A stretch of DNA of 64,000 bases, from positions 1 through 64,000 of the forward strand of contig JAHDGF010000017.1 of the NCBI GenBank assembly GCA_020627785.1, read 5' to 3'. Source of the DNA: Saprospiraceae bacterium. Lineage in GTDB: Bacteria > Bacteroidota > Bacteroidia > Chitinophagales > Saprospiraceae. The notes under the pieces are model-generated. The model was not told the origin of the DNA. It did no database searches and saw only the letters and a program-made list of their open reading frames with translations. How positions within the stretch are numbered: position 1 is the first letter of the stretch; every line of letters begins with the position of its first letter. The position numbers were made by a program, and so were the translations under genes. Of the stretch, positions 19,158-28,081 are shown one piece after another.

Positions 19158-21936
19158 GCGACTTTCCTTCCATCACCTTATCTTGGATCTCCATGCTCAC
19201 TTTGACCTCAGATAATTGATTTATGGTATTGACACGCTCATTTACAATTTCCATTCCTCGTGATTTATGATTACTCTTCCTTAGGCGTTGAGATGCCTTT
19301 CGTCCAATTCCATTGTCTTCAATGACACATTGAATTTTTTGATCACTGAGATATTTAAAATAAATATTTAATTCTCCTTTCTTGTCTTTTAAATTGAAAA
19401 TGCCATGATTAATCGCGTTTTCTACAAAGGGTTGGATCACCATAGGTGGTACAGGATTATCTAATTCAATTTCTGGATCAATTGTAAGTGTATAATCAAA
19501 TACTTCCTCAAAACGAATTTTCTCCAACCCAACATACAGTCGTAACAATTCAGCTTCCTCCTTTAGTGTTATAAATTTAGACTTTGAAGACTCTAGTATT
19601 TTTCGCATCAGCATGGCAAAATCAGAAAGATAATTATCGGCCTTTTCGGTCTCCTGCGTTTGAATGAAATATTGAATAGAGCCTAAAGCATTGAAGATGA
19701 AATGTGGGTTCATTTGTGAACGCAAGGCTGTCAATTCTAACTCTGCTATTCGAGTATTAATTTTAGTTTTTTCCTTTTGCTTTTTTTCCATCTCCTTAAA
19801 TCTCCATCGTCCCAATGCAGAACCAATAAGAGAAGTAAAAAGGATAATAAAAATACCTTTACGCAAGTTTCTATTATCTCTACCAACTTCCAATTCGACT
19901 CTTAAAGAATTGTCGGAATTATTCTGATGAAATTGTATTGTATCAAGACCAATTTCAAATTGATTGAGAGAATAAATATGATCATTTAAATCGTGAGGAC
20001 CACTTTCTAATCCCGATACATTAATCCATCGATCAAAATCTGAAAACCGATGATGATAAAAGTCTGCAAATTTGAACTTTAGTTGCAGTGAATCAATGTT
20101 TGAATAAATCTGCAGAGTCGAGTCTTGTAAAAACACCTCAGTACGGCTTCCATTTTGATATTGATAAACATGCTCCAAAGACATGACAAATGATTCTGAA
20201 GATGCCAATATGGTCTTGGGATCTATTCTTGATACTCCGTTCAAAGAGCCCCACCATAGATTCCCAGAGGCATCTTTCGTCACTGCTTTTGAATTAAATT
20301 CTCTATTGGGCAAGCCTTCATAATCAAAAATTTTCTTTATGATAGACAAACTTTTATCTAAAGTATTTATACCATTAAATGTACTTACCCAAATATTATC
20401 TTCGTCATCAGTTACCAAGCCAACAATTAGATCATCTGATAACCCATCCTTTTCAGAAATCACCTTTACAACTTCCTTTTTTTGCTGGTCGATTACATAG
20501 ATTCCACCACCATAAGACCCCGCAAGAACATAGTCATCATAAAAGAGCTGGGTAATAATAAAAGGAAATTTTAGCACTTTTGATTTCTGATTAGCGCTCT
20601 TGGTTAGCTGATCAATTAAAGTGAATTCTTGATCATAAATAAATATTCCATGATCTGTCCCTATCCAATATTCCTCAGATTTCGGATTATAATCAATGGT
20701 GCGAATTTTTGGAATCCCCTTGACAAGCACCTCTGTTTGATGTTCGACCTTATCAAATTCTAAAAGAATCCCAGAACGCTCGGTGTCATCGTATCTATGG
20801 TTTCTATAATCATGTCCGCCAATTAATAACTCATTTTTTGATGCATTAAAAATATCAGAAATGGCACACGGTATCTTATGTATCAATAAACTTTCTTCCA
20901 TTGGATCAAAGTCCAATAATTCATAATCCGCATTTGTCTGAGAAGAATAGGAATACATTTGATTATTTAAAGGATCTGCAATCAATTTCCTATTTTGATG
21001 AAAGTGTTCCGGTATGTGTTGAAATTTTTGAGTCACTTGACCTGAGCCATCGACCATAAATAAGCCATAACTTTCATTGACGAAATAGACCTCATCCTTA
21101 AAGCTTGCTACCCCAGTTATTATATTACCAAAATCACTTTTCCTTACATTTTCTTTGACTTCGTAATTCTTTATCCCAGCTTTCGCAAAAGTTATAATAT
21201 AGATACCATTGAAAGTTGCAAGCATCCACTTACCATTCACTTTATCTACATAAACATCGAGAATGTTATTATTATACTTTAGTATAAATGAAAAATCCTG
21301 AACGACTCCATCAACACCATAAACTAGAATCTTTTCTATGGTTTTATAATTATCACCATAAAGGGCAATAAGATTTCCTTCGACGTCTTGTGTTAAAATG
21401 TGGCAGTCAAGATTGGGTGCCTCCTCTTTATGAAGATTTACTGTTTGATTGGCCTGAAGATTCCAATAGCTTCCTTCGCCGGCAAGTATTTCTCCATTAA
21501 TGGTCCTAAAACCACTTTTTTCATCAATCGTGATTTCGTGACTTAAGGTTCTAAATTTAAGACTTGCTTGATCTTCAACTTCAACAACTTTGTCTTTTGT
21601 AATTTTAAAGAATCGATGATCAGACTTAAAGTAAATGTTTTCATTTTTATCCACATTTAAAATCTCAACATCCATTAGATCTTGAATGTTATTTGCTTCT
21701 AATTTAAAAGTATGAAAAGCAACTCCGTCATATCTCTGAATACCATCTTCAAAAAATAGGTAAAAGAACCCATTCTGATCTCGGACAACTTTATGCACAA
21801 CTCTAGCTAATAGCCCATCTTCAATTTCTAAATTTCTAACATCTGAAATATGCTGAGAAGTAGCAGGAAGCGACGAAAATAAAAGGAGAACAACATAAAT
21901 ACACTTACCAGTATTTTCAAGCAATGTTAAGTTCAT
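19117..21936 (-). CDS. two-component propeller sensor histidine kinase (LytS-type), kinase A
   Basis: 939 residues with the same plan as kinase B: signal sequence (to about residue 28, PATSQ), periplasmic propeller repeats (IEDGLLARVVHKVVRDQNGFFYLF, DGLSDDLIVGLVTDDEDNIWV), a membrane helix (about 691-710) and a LytS-type kinase core with H745 in QMNPHFIFNALGSIQYFI, PPMVIQPFVENAINHG and DNGIGRKAS. The Y_Y_Y-like part before the helix is short and degenerate compared with kinase B. It is the first gene of the kinase A / kinase B / LytTR operon. The sensor halves of the two kinases have diverged much more than the kinase cores, which suggests that two different signals feed one regulator. Confidence 0.9.
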   Translation of the reverse strand: MNLTLLENTGKCIYVVLLLFSSLPATSQHISDVRNLEIEDGLLARVVHKVVRDQNGFFYLFFEDGIQRYDGVAFHTFKLEANNIQDLMDVEILNVDKNENIYFKSDHRFFKITKDKVVEVEDQASLKFRTLSHEITIDEKSGFRTINGEILAGEGSYWNLQANQTVNLHKEEAPNLDCHILTQDVEGNLIALYGDNYKTIEKILVYGVDGVVQDFSFILKYNNNILDVYVDKVNGKWMLATFNGIYIITFAKAGIKNYEVKENVRKSDFGNIITGVASFKDEVYFVNESYGLFMVDGSGQVTQKFQHIPEHFHQNRKLIADPLNNQMYSYSSQTNADYELLDFDPMEESLLIHKIPCAISDIFNASKNELLIGGHDYRNHRYDDTERSGILLEFDKVEHQTEVLVKGIPKIRTIDYNPKSEEYWIGTDHGIFIYDQEFTLIDQLTKSANQKSKVLKFPFIITQLFYDDYVLAGSYGGGIYVIDQQKKEVVKVISEKDGLSDDLIVGLVTDDEDNIWVSTFNGINTLDKSLSIIKKIFDYEGLPNREFNSKAVTKDASGNLWWGSLNGVSRIDPKTILASSESFVMSLEHVYQYQNGSRTEVFLQDSTLQIYSNIDSLQLKFKFADFYHHRFSDFDRWINVSGLESGPHDLNDHIYSLNQFEIGLDTIQFHQNNSDNSLRVELEVGRDNRNLRKGIFIILFTSLIGSALGRWRFKEMEKKQKEKTKINTRIAELELTALRSQMNPHFIFNALGSIQYFIQTQETEKADNYLSDFAMLMRKILESSKSKFITLKEEAELLRLYVGLEKIRFEEVFDYTLTIDPEIELDNPVPPMVIQPFVENAINHGIFNLKDKKGELNIYFKYLSDQKIQCVIEDNGIGRKASQRLRKSNHKSRGMEIVNERVNTINQLSEVKVSMEIQDKVMEGKSLGTKVIILFEYSE

Positions 21937-22296
21937 GCGCTGATTATCTTCTGTCTTTAACGATCTTAATGAAATTCATGCCAAACTAAGGAGTAAATAA
22001 TGTGGATTCCTATAAAATCAAGTCTCTTAGTTAAACTACCATATTTTCATTGACTAATGATGACGTGTCCGACCATCGGCAAGTTTCATTGGAGTTTCGG
22101 TAAAACATCCTCAGAAAAAGTTGAGAAATACTACTTCAATAAAGGCAACAAATGCCAATTAGAAGCATTTGATTACATTTTTTGCTCTTAATCAAAAATT
22201 TTCCGCCGATTTGAGCATTTCTTGCTAAAATGCACGAAATTTGTAGGACCTACCTTATTCAAATACCCATTTTATTAATGAAACAATTTATCCCTA
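21937..22296. other. 360-bp intergenic region between divergent kinase genes
   Basis: This must hold the promoters for kinase A (minus) and the TPR kinase (plus). No exact TAnnTTTG box was found for either. It contains two TTTCATTG copies (22045 and 22084, 39 bases apart) and a small palindrome GTAGGACCTAC (22243-22253) about 45 bases before the plus gene. No ORF or RNA gene is apparent. Confidence 0.4.
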
Positions 22297-24285
22297 ATGA
22301 AATTAGGCATATATTATATAGCCTTTTTTATTTTGTTTGTCACTGTTTTTGCAAAAGCAGAGCATGAGATATTAGATAAGAGCTTTGATGAAATCACATC
22401 TGAAGCGTTAAAATTTAAAGCCTATTCGGATACGCTCTATAAATATATTTACAGGGATGTTGATATAGCAGAATCTTGCGTACTTGCAGCAGACCAAATT
22501 CTTCAAAGTGATACGCCTTTACCAGACTCCACAATTCTAAATTATAAATACTCTAGGATATTTCATGAACTCAACATGAGAGAAAACTTGAAAGCCTATG
22601 AAACAATCATAGAATGTGAAACAGAATTAGATTTTGAAAACATCCCATTTGAATTAACGGCTAAATTTAATTATATAAAAGCCTTCACGCTGATGATTTT
22701 TGATGATCTGGAGGCTGCACAAAAAGCCTATCTCGAAAATATAAAATTGGGTAAAGAATTAAACGATAAAAATATAGTATTAATTAATCTTTATTCCTTA
22801 GGACAACTTTACAGTGATGAGAATGATTTTGAAGAAGCCATTAATTGTTTCACAGAAATAATTGAAAACGAAAAACCAAACATTATAAGCTCTGCAACGA
22901 TTGCTCAAACTTATAGTGAGCTAGGTGAAACTTATACCAAGCTGGAAGAAAACGAAAAAGCGCTAAAATATTTTGACTTGGCCTTAGAGATCGCAGAAAA
23001 AGAAAAATTGGATGTATTAAAATCAGATTTTTTAATGCTTAAAGGGAAAATATATTTAACTCAAGGAAAAATTAAAGAGGCAGAAAAGATTTACGCTACC
23101 TTAAATAAAATGCATTCGGGGGCTTATGACCAAAACAACATTGTAAATACCCAACAATTTCTCTGCTTACTTTACATGAAAAAGAAAATGTACAAAGACG
23201 CCCTATTTACTTTGGACACAATAATGAAACAAACTCACCCAGATGATGTCGACTTACAAATCACGAATAATTTAAACGCCATAGAAATTCATGAGGAGTT
23301 AGGAAACTATAAAAAGGCTCTTGAATATAGCTCAGCAAATGCTAAACTTGAAGAACAAAAAGCTGCAGATATAAAGCGACAAAAAACTGAATTTTTAAAA
23401 GTAAAATACAAATCCGAAGAACGGGAAAGAGAAAATGAAATATTAAGTTTCAAAATCAGAGAAGGAAAAATAAAAGAAAAATTTCTTTTTGTAGTATCAG
23501 CTGCATCTTGCCTCCTATTATTTATACTCTTTATTGCTTTCAACCAAAAAGCTAGATACAATAAAAAATTAAAAGAGGAAGTTGCTAAAAGAACTGAGAA
23601 ACTAAACCTTTCAAATACCGAATTAAAAGAATTCAATAAAATCCTTTCGCATGATTTAAAAGAACCAGTGAGAAGTATTGTAGGATTCAGTCAACTGGCC
23701 AGTAAAACTTCTGACCCAAAAAAAATAAAGGATCAATTAAGCTTCATCACAAAAAGTGCGCTTCAACTAAATGACCTTATTGACAATTCTATTAGGTATA
23801 GGTATCTAGATTATTTAAATACAAATTGTACTGGCCCGAGTGATCTTTCTAAAATCATCGATAAAGTAATACTAGAGGGCGAAAAAAAATATACTGACAA
23901 AGAGATTTTAGTGAATAAAGAGAATCTGGTCACTTTAAGCTTAAACCCAAACTTAATCGGAAATCTGTTTAAATCAATCATTGATAATTCCATTAAATTT
24001 AATTCCAATAAAAAAATTATCCTTGACGTTTCTTACAAAAATATAAACCAAACACATAATATCGAAATTAGTGACAACGGCATCGGCATTCCAAAGGAAT
24101 ATCACGAAGAAGTATTTAATAGATTTGCAAGATTAAATAACAGAGAAAAGTATCCTGGATCAGGTTTAGGATTAAGTATTGCAAAAAAATTAGTAGAAAA
24201 AATAAACGGAACTATATCTATTGCAGATTCTAATATAAAAAAAGGAACAACAGTGCTCATTGAAATTCCAATTAATCCTTCTTAA
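22297..24285 (+). CDS. TPR-containing sensor histidine kinase
   Basis: 662 residues. A signal peptide (1-20, VFAKA) leads into a helical periplasmic region with tetratricopeptide repeats (about 100-370, for example IAQTYSELGETYTKLEENEKALKYFDLALEIA). Next come one membrane helix (about 393-415), a coiled coil (KLKEEVAKRTEKLNLSNTELKEF), HisKA with H452 in LSHDLKEPVRS, and HATPase_c with NLFKSIIDNSIKFN, DNGIGIP and GSGLGLSI. This is an HK of the type often found without a genetically linked regulator, and none is adjacent here. It is divergent from the propeller-kinase operon. The output partner cannot be deduced. Confidence 0.85.
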   Translation: MKLGIYYIAFFILFVTVFAKAEHEILDKSFDEITSEALKFKAYSDTLYKYIYRDVDIAESCVLAADQILQSDTPLPDSTILNYKYSRIFHELNMRENLKAYETIIECETELDFENIPFELTAKFNYIKAFTLMIFDDLEAAQKAYLENIKLGKELNDKNIVLINLYSLGQLYSDENDFEEAINCFTEIIENEKPNIISSATIAQTYSELGETYTKLEENEKALKYFDLALEIAEKEKLDVLKSDFLMLKGKIYLTQGKIKEAEKIYATLNKMHSGAYDQNNIVNTQQFLCLLYMKKKMYKDALFTLDTIMKQTHPDDVDLQITNNLNAIEIHEELGNYKKALEYSSANAKLEEQKAADIKRQKTEFLKVKYKSEERERENEILSFKIREGKIKEKFLFVVSAASCLLLFILFIAFNQKARYNKKLKEEVAKRTEKLNLSNTELKEFNKILSHDLKEPVRSIVGFSQLASKTSDPKKIKDQLSFITKSALQLNDLIDNSIRYRYLDYLNTNCTGPSDLSKIIDKVILEGEKKYTDKEILVNKENLVTLSLNPNLIGNLFKSIIDNSIKFNSNKKIILDVSYKNINQTHNIEISDNGIGIPKEYHEEVFNRFARLNNREKYPGSGLGLSIAKKLVEKINGTISIADSNIKKGTTVLIEIPINPS

Positions 24286-24305
24286 CAATCTACAAAACAT
24301 CAAGT

Positions 24306-24335
24306 AAAAAAAGGATGAACTATAAAAGTCCATCC
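24306..24335 (-). terminator. intrinsic terminator of the minus-strand lipoprotein gene
   Basis: On the minus strand GGATGGACT and AGTTCATCC pair over nine bases (one G-T) around a TTTAT loop and are followed by seven T. It lies between the converging TPR kinase and lipoprotein genes. Confidence 0.75.
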
Positions 24336-24374
24336 CTCTTGGATTACATTATGTTTTTTAGAATTATTACTTCG

Positions 24375-25133
24375 TTAAAAACCACAAATCTCCCTCCATC
24401 CATCACTCTGATCACCATCTCCATTTGGATCATTTGATATGAAAACAATTATTCTACAACTCTCTATAATTTCCCCATTGGCCCAATAGTATAATGAATC
24501 TTGAATGTTTGCTTGATTCTGGAGAGTTATGGTTTCACAATCATATATCTTCAAAGTATCATTAACATCAATACCACTATAGGAAATGTCAACACCTATA
24601 TGATCACATAAATTAGATACACCTGTCAAATCTGCATAATGTCTAGAGTTAACCTCTAAAGATCCATCAGGACCCAAGGCATATTCAAACTTTTGACAGA
24701 AAAAAGATACACAACTTTCTCCATCAACGGTCACTTCAAATTGATGGGTTACTTCACTCCCACATGGATCCATGGCTGTCATCGTAATTATTACATCAGG
24801 ATCTAAGGCACAGAATTCAACATCAAAATAAACATTGCCATCAGCATCTATGTCCGATTGACTCACTAGACCTGGTGCATCAATGGTTGTTGTTAATTCT
24901 CCTTCTATGGGACAATTATTTGTGATGTTATAATGTAAGGTCACCACCTTACTACATGTATTATTTTCACCTAAAAGATCGATGGTCATATCATCCGGGC
25001 TTACATTCACGACAAGTGGTGATGATATCATTTCTTCTTGCTCAATAGGTTCTGTATCGATGCAAGCTGAGAAAGAAAATATCATCAGCATCGCTAGCAA
25101 TGAATTGAAAAGAGAAAAGGTAATGGTTTTCAT
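24375..25133 (-). CDS. predicted lipoprotein of unknown function
   Basis: 252 residues with a signal sequence ending in the lipobox FSAC (lipidated Cys near residue 24). The mature part is beta-rich, carries about a dozen further cysteines and reads like two Ig/PKD-type domains (VVTLHYNITNNCPIEGELTTTI; VIITMTAMDPCGSEVTHQFEVTV), then a C-terminal region ending SDGWREICGF. No family recognised. It is followed by a good terminator. Upstream is a 240-bp gap with a 21-bp-period direct repeat that could be a regulatory site. Confidence 0.65.
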   Translation of the reverse strand: MKTITFSLFNSLLAMLMIFSFSACIDTEPIEQEEMISSPLVVNVSPDDMTIDLLGENNTCSKVVTLHYNITNNCPIEGELTTTIDAPGLVSQSDIDADGNVYFDVEFCALDPDVIITMTAMDPCGSEVTHQFEVTVDGESCVSFFCQKFEYALGPDGSLEVNSRHYADLTGVSNLCDHIGVDISYSGIDVNDTLKIYDCETITLQNQANIQDSLYYWANGEIIESCRIIVFISNDPNGDGDQSDGWREICGF

Positions 25134-25258
25134 TTTTGATTAAATTTTGATTAACTATGAATTAAGGTCAACTCCCCTTGGACCTTGAGCAACAATATTT
25201 CATATTGCTCACTTAGTTATTCAACAATTTAATGGTTCTGTTGCAGTGGAATGATGAG

Positions 25259-25290
25259 ATTGAGTGAAGGAGTGGTTTCATTGAGTGAAG
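25259..25290. promoter_or_regulatory. direct repeat with 21-bp period (possible LytTR-type operator)
   Basis: The 11-mer ATTGAGTGAAG occurs at 25259-25269 and again at 25280-25290, exactly two helical turns apart. It lies about 130 bases upstream of the 252-residue lipoprotein gene. Paired direct repeats with this spacing are characteristic of LytTR regulator sites, but the motif does not obviously recur upstream of the giant exoprotein gene. Confidence 0.3.
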
Positions 25291-25371
25291 TAAACCAATT
25301 CAATTGTGAAATTGAAACTAAACTTTAGATTCAACTCATCAGGGTGTTATTTTGCATAAAATATTTATCAC

Positions 25372-25695
25372 TTACTCTTTAACTCTGATGTTGATTTTAT
25401 AGTTTTTCGCTTTCGCAAATTCAGATTCTACATTTTGGATGACATCCATACTGATGGTTTTATCAACCAAAATTAAAACATCTATTGTTCCTTGATTTTC
25501 CTGGGGAATTTTTTCCTTGTGAGCTTGTAAAACTATTGCCAAATCATTTAATTCTATTCGCTCACCTTCCCAATAAACTTCTGATTGACTTTGTATTTCA
25601 ATGATAGGATTTAACAAATCTGAACTTTGATTTTTACAAGAAAAGACAAAGATGACAAGCAAGAATAGGATTGAAAATTGTCTGAATGGGTTCAT
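25372..25695 (-). CDS. small lipoprotein with an ExbD/TolR-like domain
   Basis: 107 residues. The N-terminal signal ends in VFSC, so the mature protein is probably lipidated at about Cys20. Residues about 40-107 follow the ExbD/TolR periplasmic pattern: a strand with WEGERIELNDL, a helix, then IDVLILVDKTISMDVIQNVESEFAKAKNYKINIRV. This matches the family's 'v.i.aD..v.y..vv.vm..a...g..ki.l' spacing. ExbD itself is anchored by an N-terminal membrane helix with a key Asp. Here the helix is replaced by a lipoprotein signal, so proton-motive-force coupling is not expected. No exbB/exbD neighbours. The homology is judged by eye only. Confidence 0.55.
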   Translation of the reverse strand: MNPFRQFSILFLLVIFVFSCKNQSSDLLNPIIEIQSQSEVYWEGERIELNDLAIVLQAHKEKIPQENQGTIDVLILVDKTISMDVIQNVESEFAKAKNYKINIRVKE

Positions 25696-25722
25696 AAAAT
25701 AACTTTAGCTATATATTATCCT

Positions 25723-26808
25723 TTAACGACAATCCTCATCTAAAAGAATAACATTATCAATTAATAAATTTCCATTGTAAAATACTCCTCTAACAGCATC
25801 AGAATGATCACATTCAAGAATTAAATAATCGAAATCATCTATTGCCTCAAAAGAAAAACTAAGGGTTACCCAGTCTTCACTAATAATAGGTTCACTTTCA
25901 TAAACTGTATAGGTTGCCTTTGCTTTCCTTTTTTTTAAATTCACCCGTAGAATTACTGGTTTTTTAAAACTTTGAGTACTAAAGTCAAGGTCCTTTCTCC
26001 TTGTCGCAGACTCTAAAGAATACGAGTGGGAAACATCAATACTTATATTAAAACAAGATTTTTTAGATAGAGGCTTTAATAATTTAGTACCCACAGATTC
26101 AACAGCGCCATTTTCTCTTGCTACAAGACCTAAATAAGTAATTCCATCAGAAGGCAAATGAGCGCATTTAAAATAATTTGTATAGCCAGAATGAACATCG
26201 TATGGCGATTCGCCCTTAAACTTTTTAGAACCCAAATCTTCCCACCCAGAGCATGTATTTGGATCATATCCAATTTCCTCAAGGCCACCTATCGTTGACT
26301 TACGTCGACCCATCTTTGGAACATTTTCAAAGGAAGGATTCAACAAATAATTATAGGACTTTGGCTTCGTTTGCTTAAACTCAATCAACTCATAAGAATA
26401 AGTTGTGTCCGCAGGAATCAAAAATTTTATAAATTCAAAGTCCTTTCCCTTTTGCCTATAAATAACTTCATGTTCACTTTCATGGATTTTATTATTTCCG
26501 CCGCTTTCGACAAGCTCGGATACAATTCCCATAAGGACACGAGATCTTTCTTCATTCCGTCCAAAGTCTTTTTCTTGAAAATATAAAATTGATTCAAAAC
26601 CAGCTATTTTAGAAAGACCTTTCGATGTCCGCACTTCAATTTCATCTGGGTGGTTTAATATCGTGGCATTTAACTTTAGATCAAGGTTTGTTTCATAAAA
26701 TAACTCATGAGAAATTTCGGCCAAGGTTTGAGCATACATAAAATTAGAACCACTGAGTATTACCCAGAGTAAAAATTGATAGCCGCATTGTCTTCTTAAA
26801 AACTTCAT
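25723..26808 (-). CDS. secreted protein with jelly-roll (CBM-like) domain, unknown function
   Basis: 361 residues from the ATG at 26808, which gives a signal peptide ending MYAQ. The longer frame to 26883 adds 25 residues without one. The N-terminal half is unrecognised. The C-terminal half begins NYLLNPSFENVPKMG and contains GWEDLG, YDVHSGYTNYFKCAHLPSDG and GITYLGLVARENGAVE, ending in LLIDNVILL. This order is familiar from the jelly-roll domain that precedes OmpA domains in many Saprospira-type outer-surface proteins. Here no OmpA or sorting domain follows, so anchoring is unclear. The small ExbD-like lipoprotein gene lies 27 bases downstream and may be co-transcribed. Confidence 0.6.
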   Translation of the reverse strand: MKFLRRQCGYQFLLWVILSGSNFMYAQTLAEISHELFYETNLDLKLNATILNHPDEIEVRTSKGLSKIAGFESILYFQEKDFGRNEERSRVLMGIVSELVESGGNNKIHESEHEVIYRQKGKDFEFIKFLIPADTTYSYELIEFKQTKPKSYNYLLNPSFENVPKMGRRKSTIGGLEEIGYDPNTCSGWEDLGSKKFKGESPYDVHSGYTNYFKCAHLPSDGITYLGLVARENGAVESVGTKLLKPLSKKSCFNISIDVSHSYSLESATRRKDLDFSTQSFKKPVILRVNLKKRKAKATYTVYESEPIISEDWVTLSFSFEAIDDFDYLILECDHSDAVRGVFYNGNLLIDNVILLDEDCR

Positions 26809-26896
26809 ATTTTCTAACGATATATGACTCATGAAGTATTCTAGAACATCTGTTCCAATCTTGAGAAAGGCTCTATTGTACACAAATGGCTAGCCA

Positions 26897-28081
26897 TTAT
26901 TTCATCAACCCCCTACGCTTCATCTCCTTCACAACCAAACTTAACTCACGAGACATATCGCCTGTGACTGAACTGTTTTCCTTGGCACGACGGATGAGGT
27001 ATGGCAGCACTTCTTTCACAGGACCATAGACAAGATATTTAGCAACGTTGTATCCGGCAGCGGCAAGATTGAAAGTGATGATATCACTCATGCCGTAAAG
27101 CTGGCAAAAATTTAAGTGCGGGTGTTTTTTATCTATGCCTAAGGTTTCAATCAACTCGGCTTGATACAAATTAGACTTTGCATTATGAGAAGCACAGCAA
27201 GAAGCTATTTCTTCATAGTGGTCAACGCAATATTTAATGGCCGCATCATAGTCCCAGTCTGAATTTTCTTTACTAGTCTGAATTGGACTTTCTAATCCGT
27301 GCTCCTCTGCCCATCTCACTTCTTTATCCATGTACGCACCTCGGACCAGCTTAGCTCCAATCATATAATTACCTGCCTTCGCCTTCTCATGACTATCTTT
27401 CAGGAATTGCAATTTATCCTTTCGATACAACTGATACGTATTCCATACCACTACTCTATCCTTGTTGTATTTTTCCATCATTTCATCCACCAGATTATCG
27501 ATGGCAATCTGCATCCAACTTTCTTCCGCATCAACAAAAATGGAAACCCCTAAATCATGCGCTTTTTGACAGATATCATCCAAACGTTTGTAGAACTTCC
27601 ACATATTCGTGGTCTCTGCTTCGTTGAGCTTGTCTCCATTGTTTAATTTCTCCAGTAATTCATTCTGAGCAAGACCGGTCAACTTAGTACTGATGGCTGG
27701 CACGGAGTTGTTAGAAGCTGCTAGCTGAATAGCTCGTAGGGTTTCTTCTTTAACATTGTCGAGGTCAGTTTCTGTAGTCTTTGACTCCGCTCCGTAATCT
27801 AGAATGGTGAGTGTATTATTCTGGTAAAGTTCATCAATGGTCTTCTGACTATCTAATAAGGTTTCTCCAGCAACAAACTGTTCAAAAATTGTTTTCTTGA
27901 TAGCATACTTAGAAAAAGGTAAATTAAACTTGACAGCTTTCAAACCCAAGGATGAAGAAAGTGCTACAAGACTTCTGTTATTCATCAACTGAAAGAGTCT
28001 TCTAGACTTTGCTAGTTGTTCATCGTTTTTGTGTGCGAATGCATTTTCAGTATTCTGAAAATCGAGCCCCGACTTTGCCAT
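26897..28081 (-). CDS. proline dehydrogenase
   Basis: 394 residues, the length of the monofunctional Bacteroidota enzyme. FAD-dependent oxidation of proline to 1-pyrroline-5-carboxylate, with electrons going to the quinone pool. Seen: the TIM-barrel motifs STKLTGL, FVDAEESW, GAKLVRGAYMDKE, and the C-terminal YLIRRAKENSS segment carrying the substrate-binding arginines. The start follows directly after the shikimate dehydrogenase stop with no gap, so it is the last gene of the five-gene operon. Proline catabolism has no obvious tie to the polysaccharide genes upstream. No P5C dehydrogenase is present in the window. Confidence 0.9.
   Translation of the reverse strand: MAKSGLDFQNTENAFAHKNDEQLAKSRRLFQLMNNRSLVALSSSLGLKAVKFNLPFSKYAIKKTIFEQFVAGETLLDSQKTIDELYQNNTLTILDYGAESKTTETDLDNVKEETLRAIQLAASNNSVPAISTKLTGLAQNELLEKLNNGDKLNEAETTNMWKFYKRLDDICQKAHDLGVSIFVDAEESWMQIAIDNLVDEMMEKYNKDRVVVWNTYQLYRKDKLQFLKDSHEKAKAGNYMIGAKLVRGAYMDKEVRWAEEHGLESPIQTSKENSDWDYDAAIKYCVDHYEEIASCCASHNAKSNLYQAELIETLGIDKKHPHLNFCQLYGMSDIITFNLAAAGYNVAKYLVYGPVKEVLPYLIRRAKENSSVTGDMSRELSLVVKEMKRRGLMK

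Noticed and set aside
22045-22091. Two TTTCATTG copies as a LytTR operator
   Set aside because: Spacing of 39 bases does not fit the usual 21-22, and the 8-mer is AT-rich enough to recur by chance.
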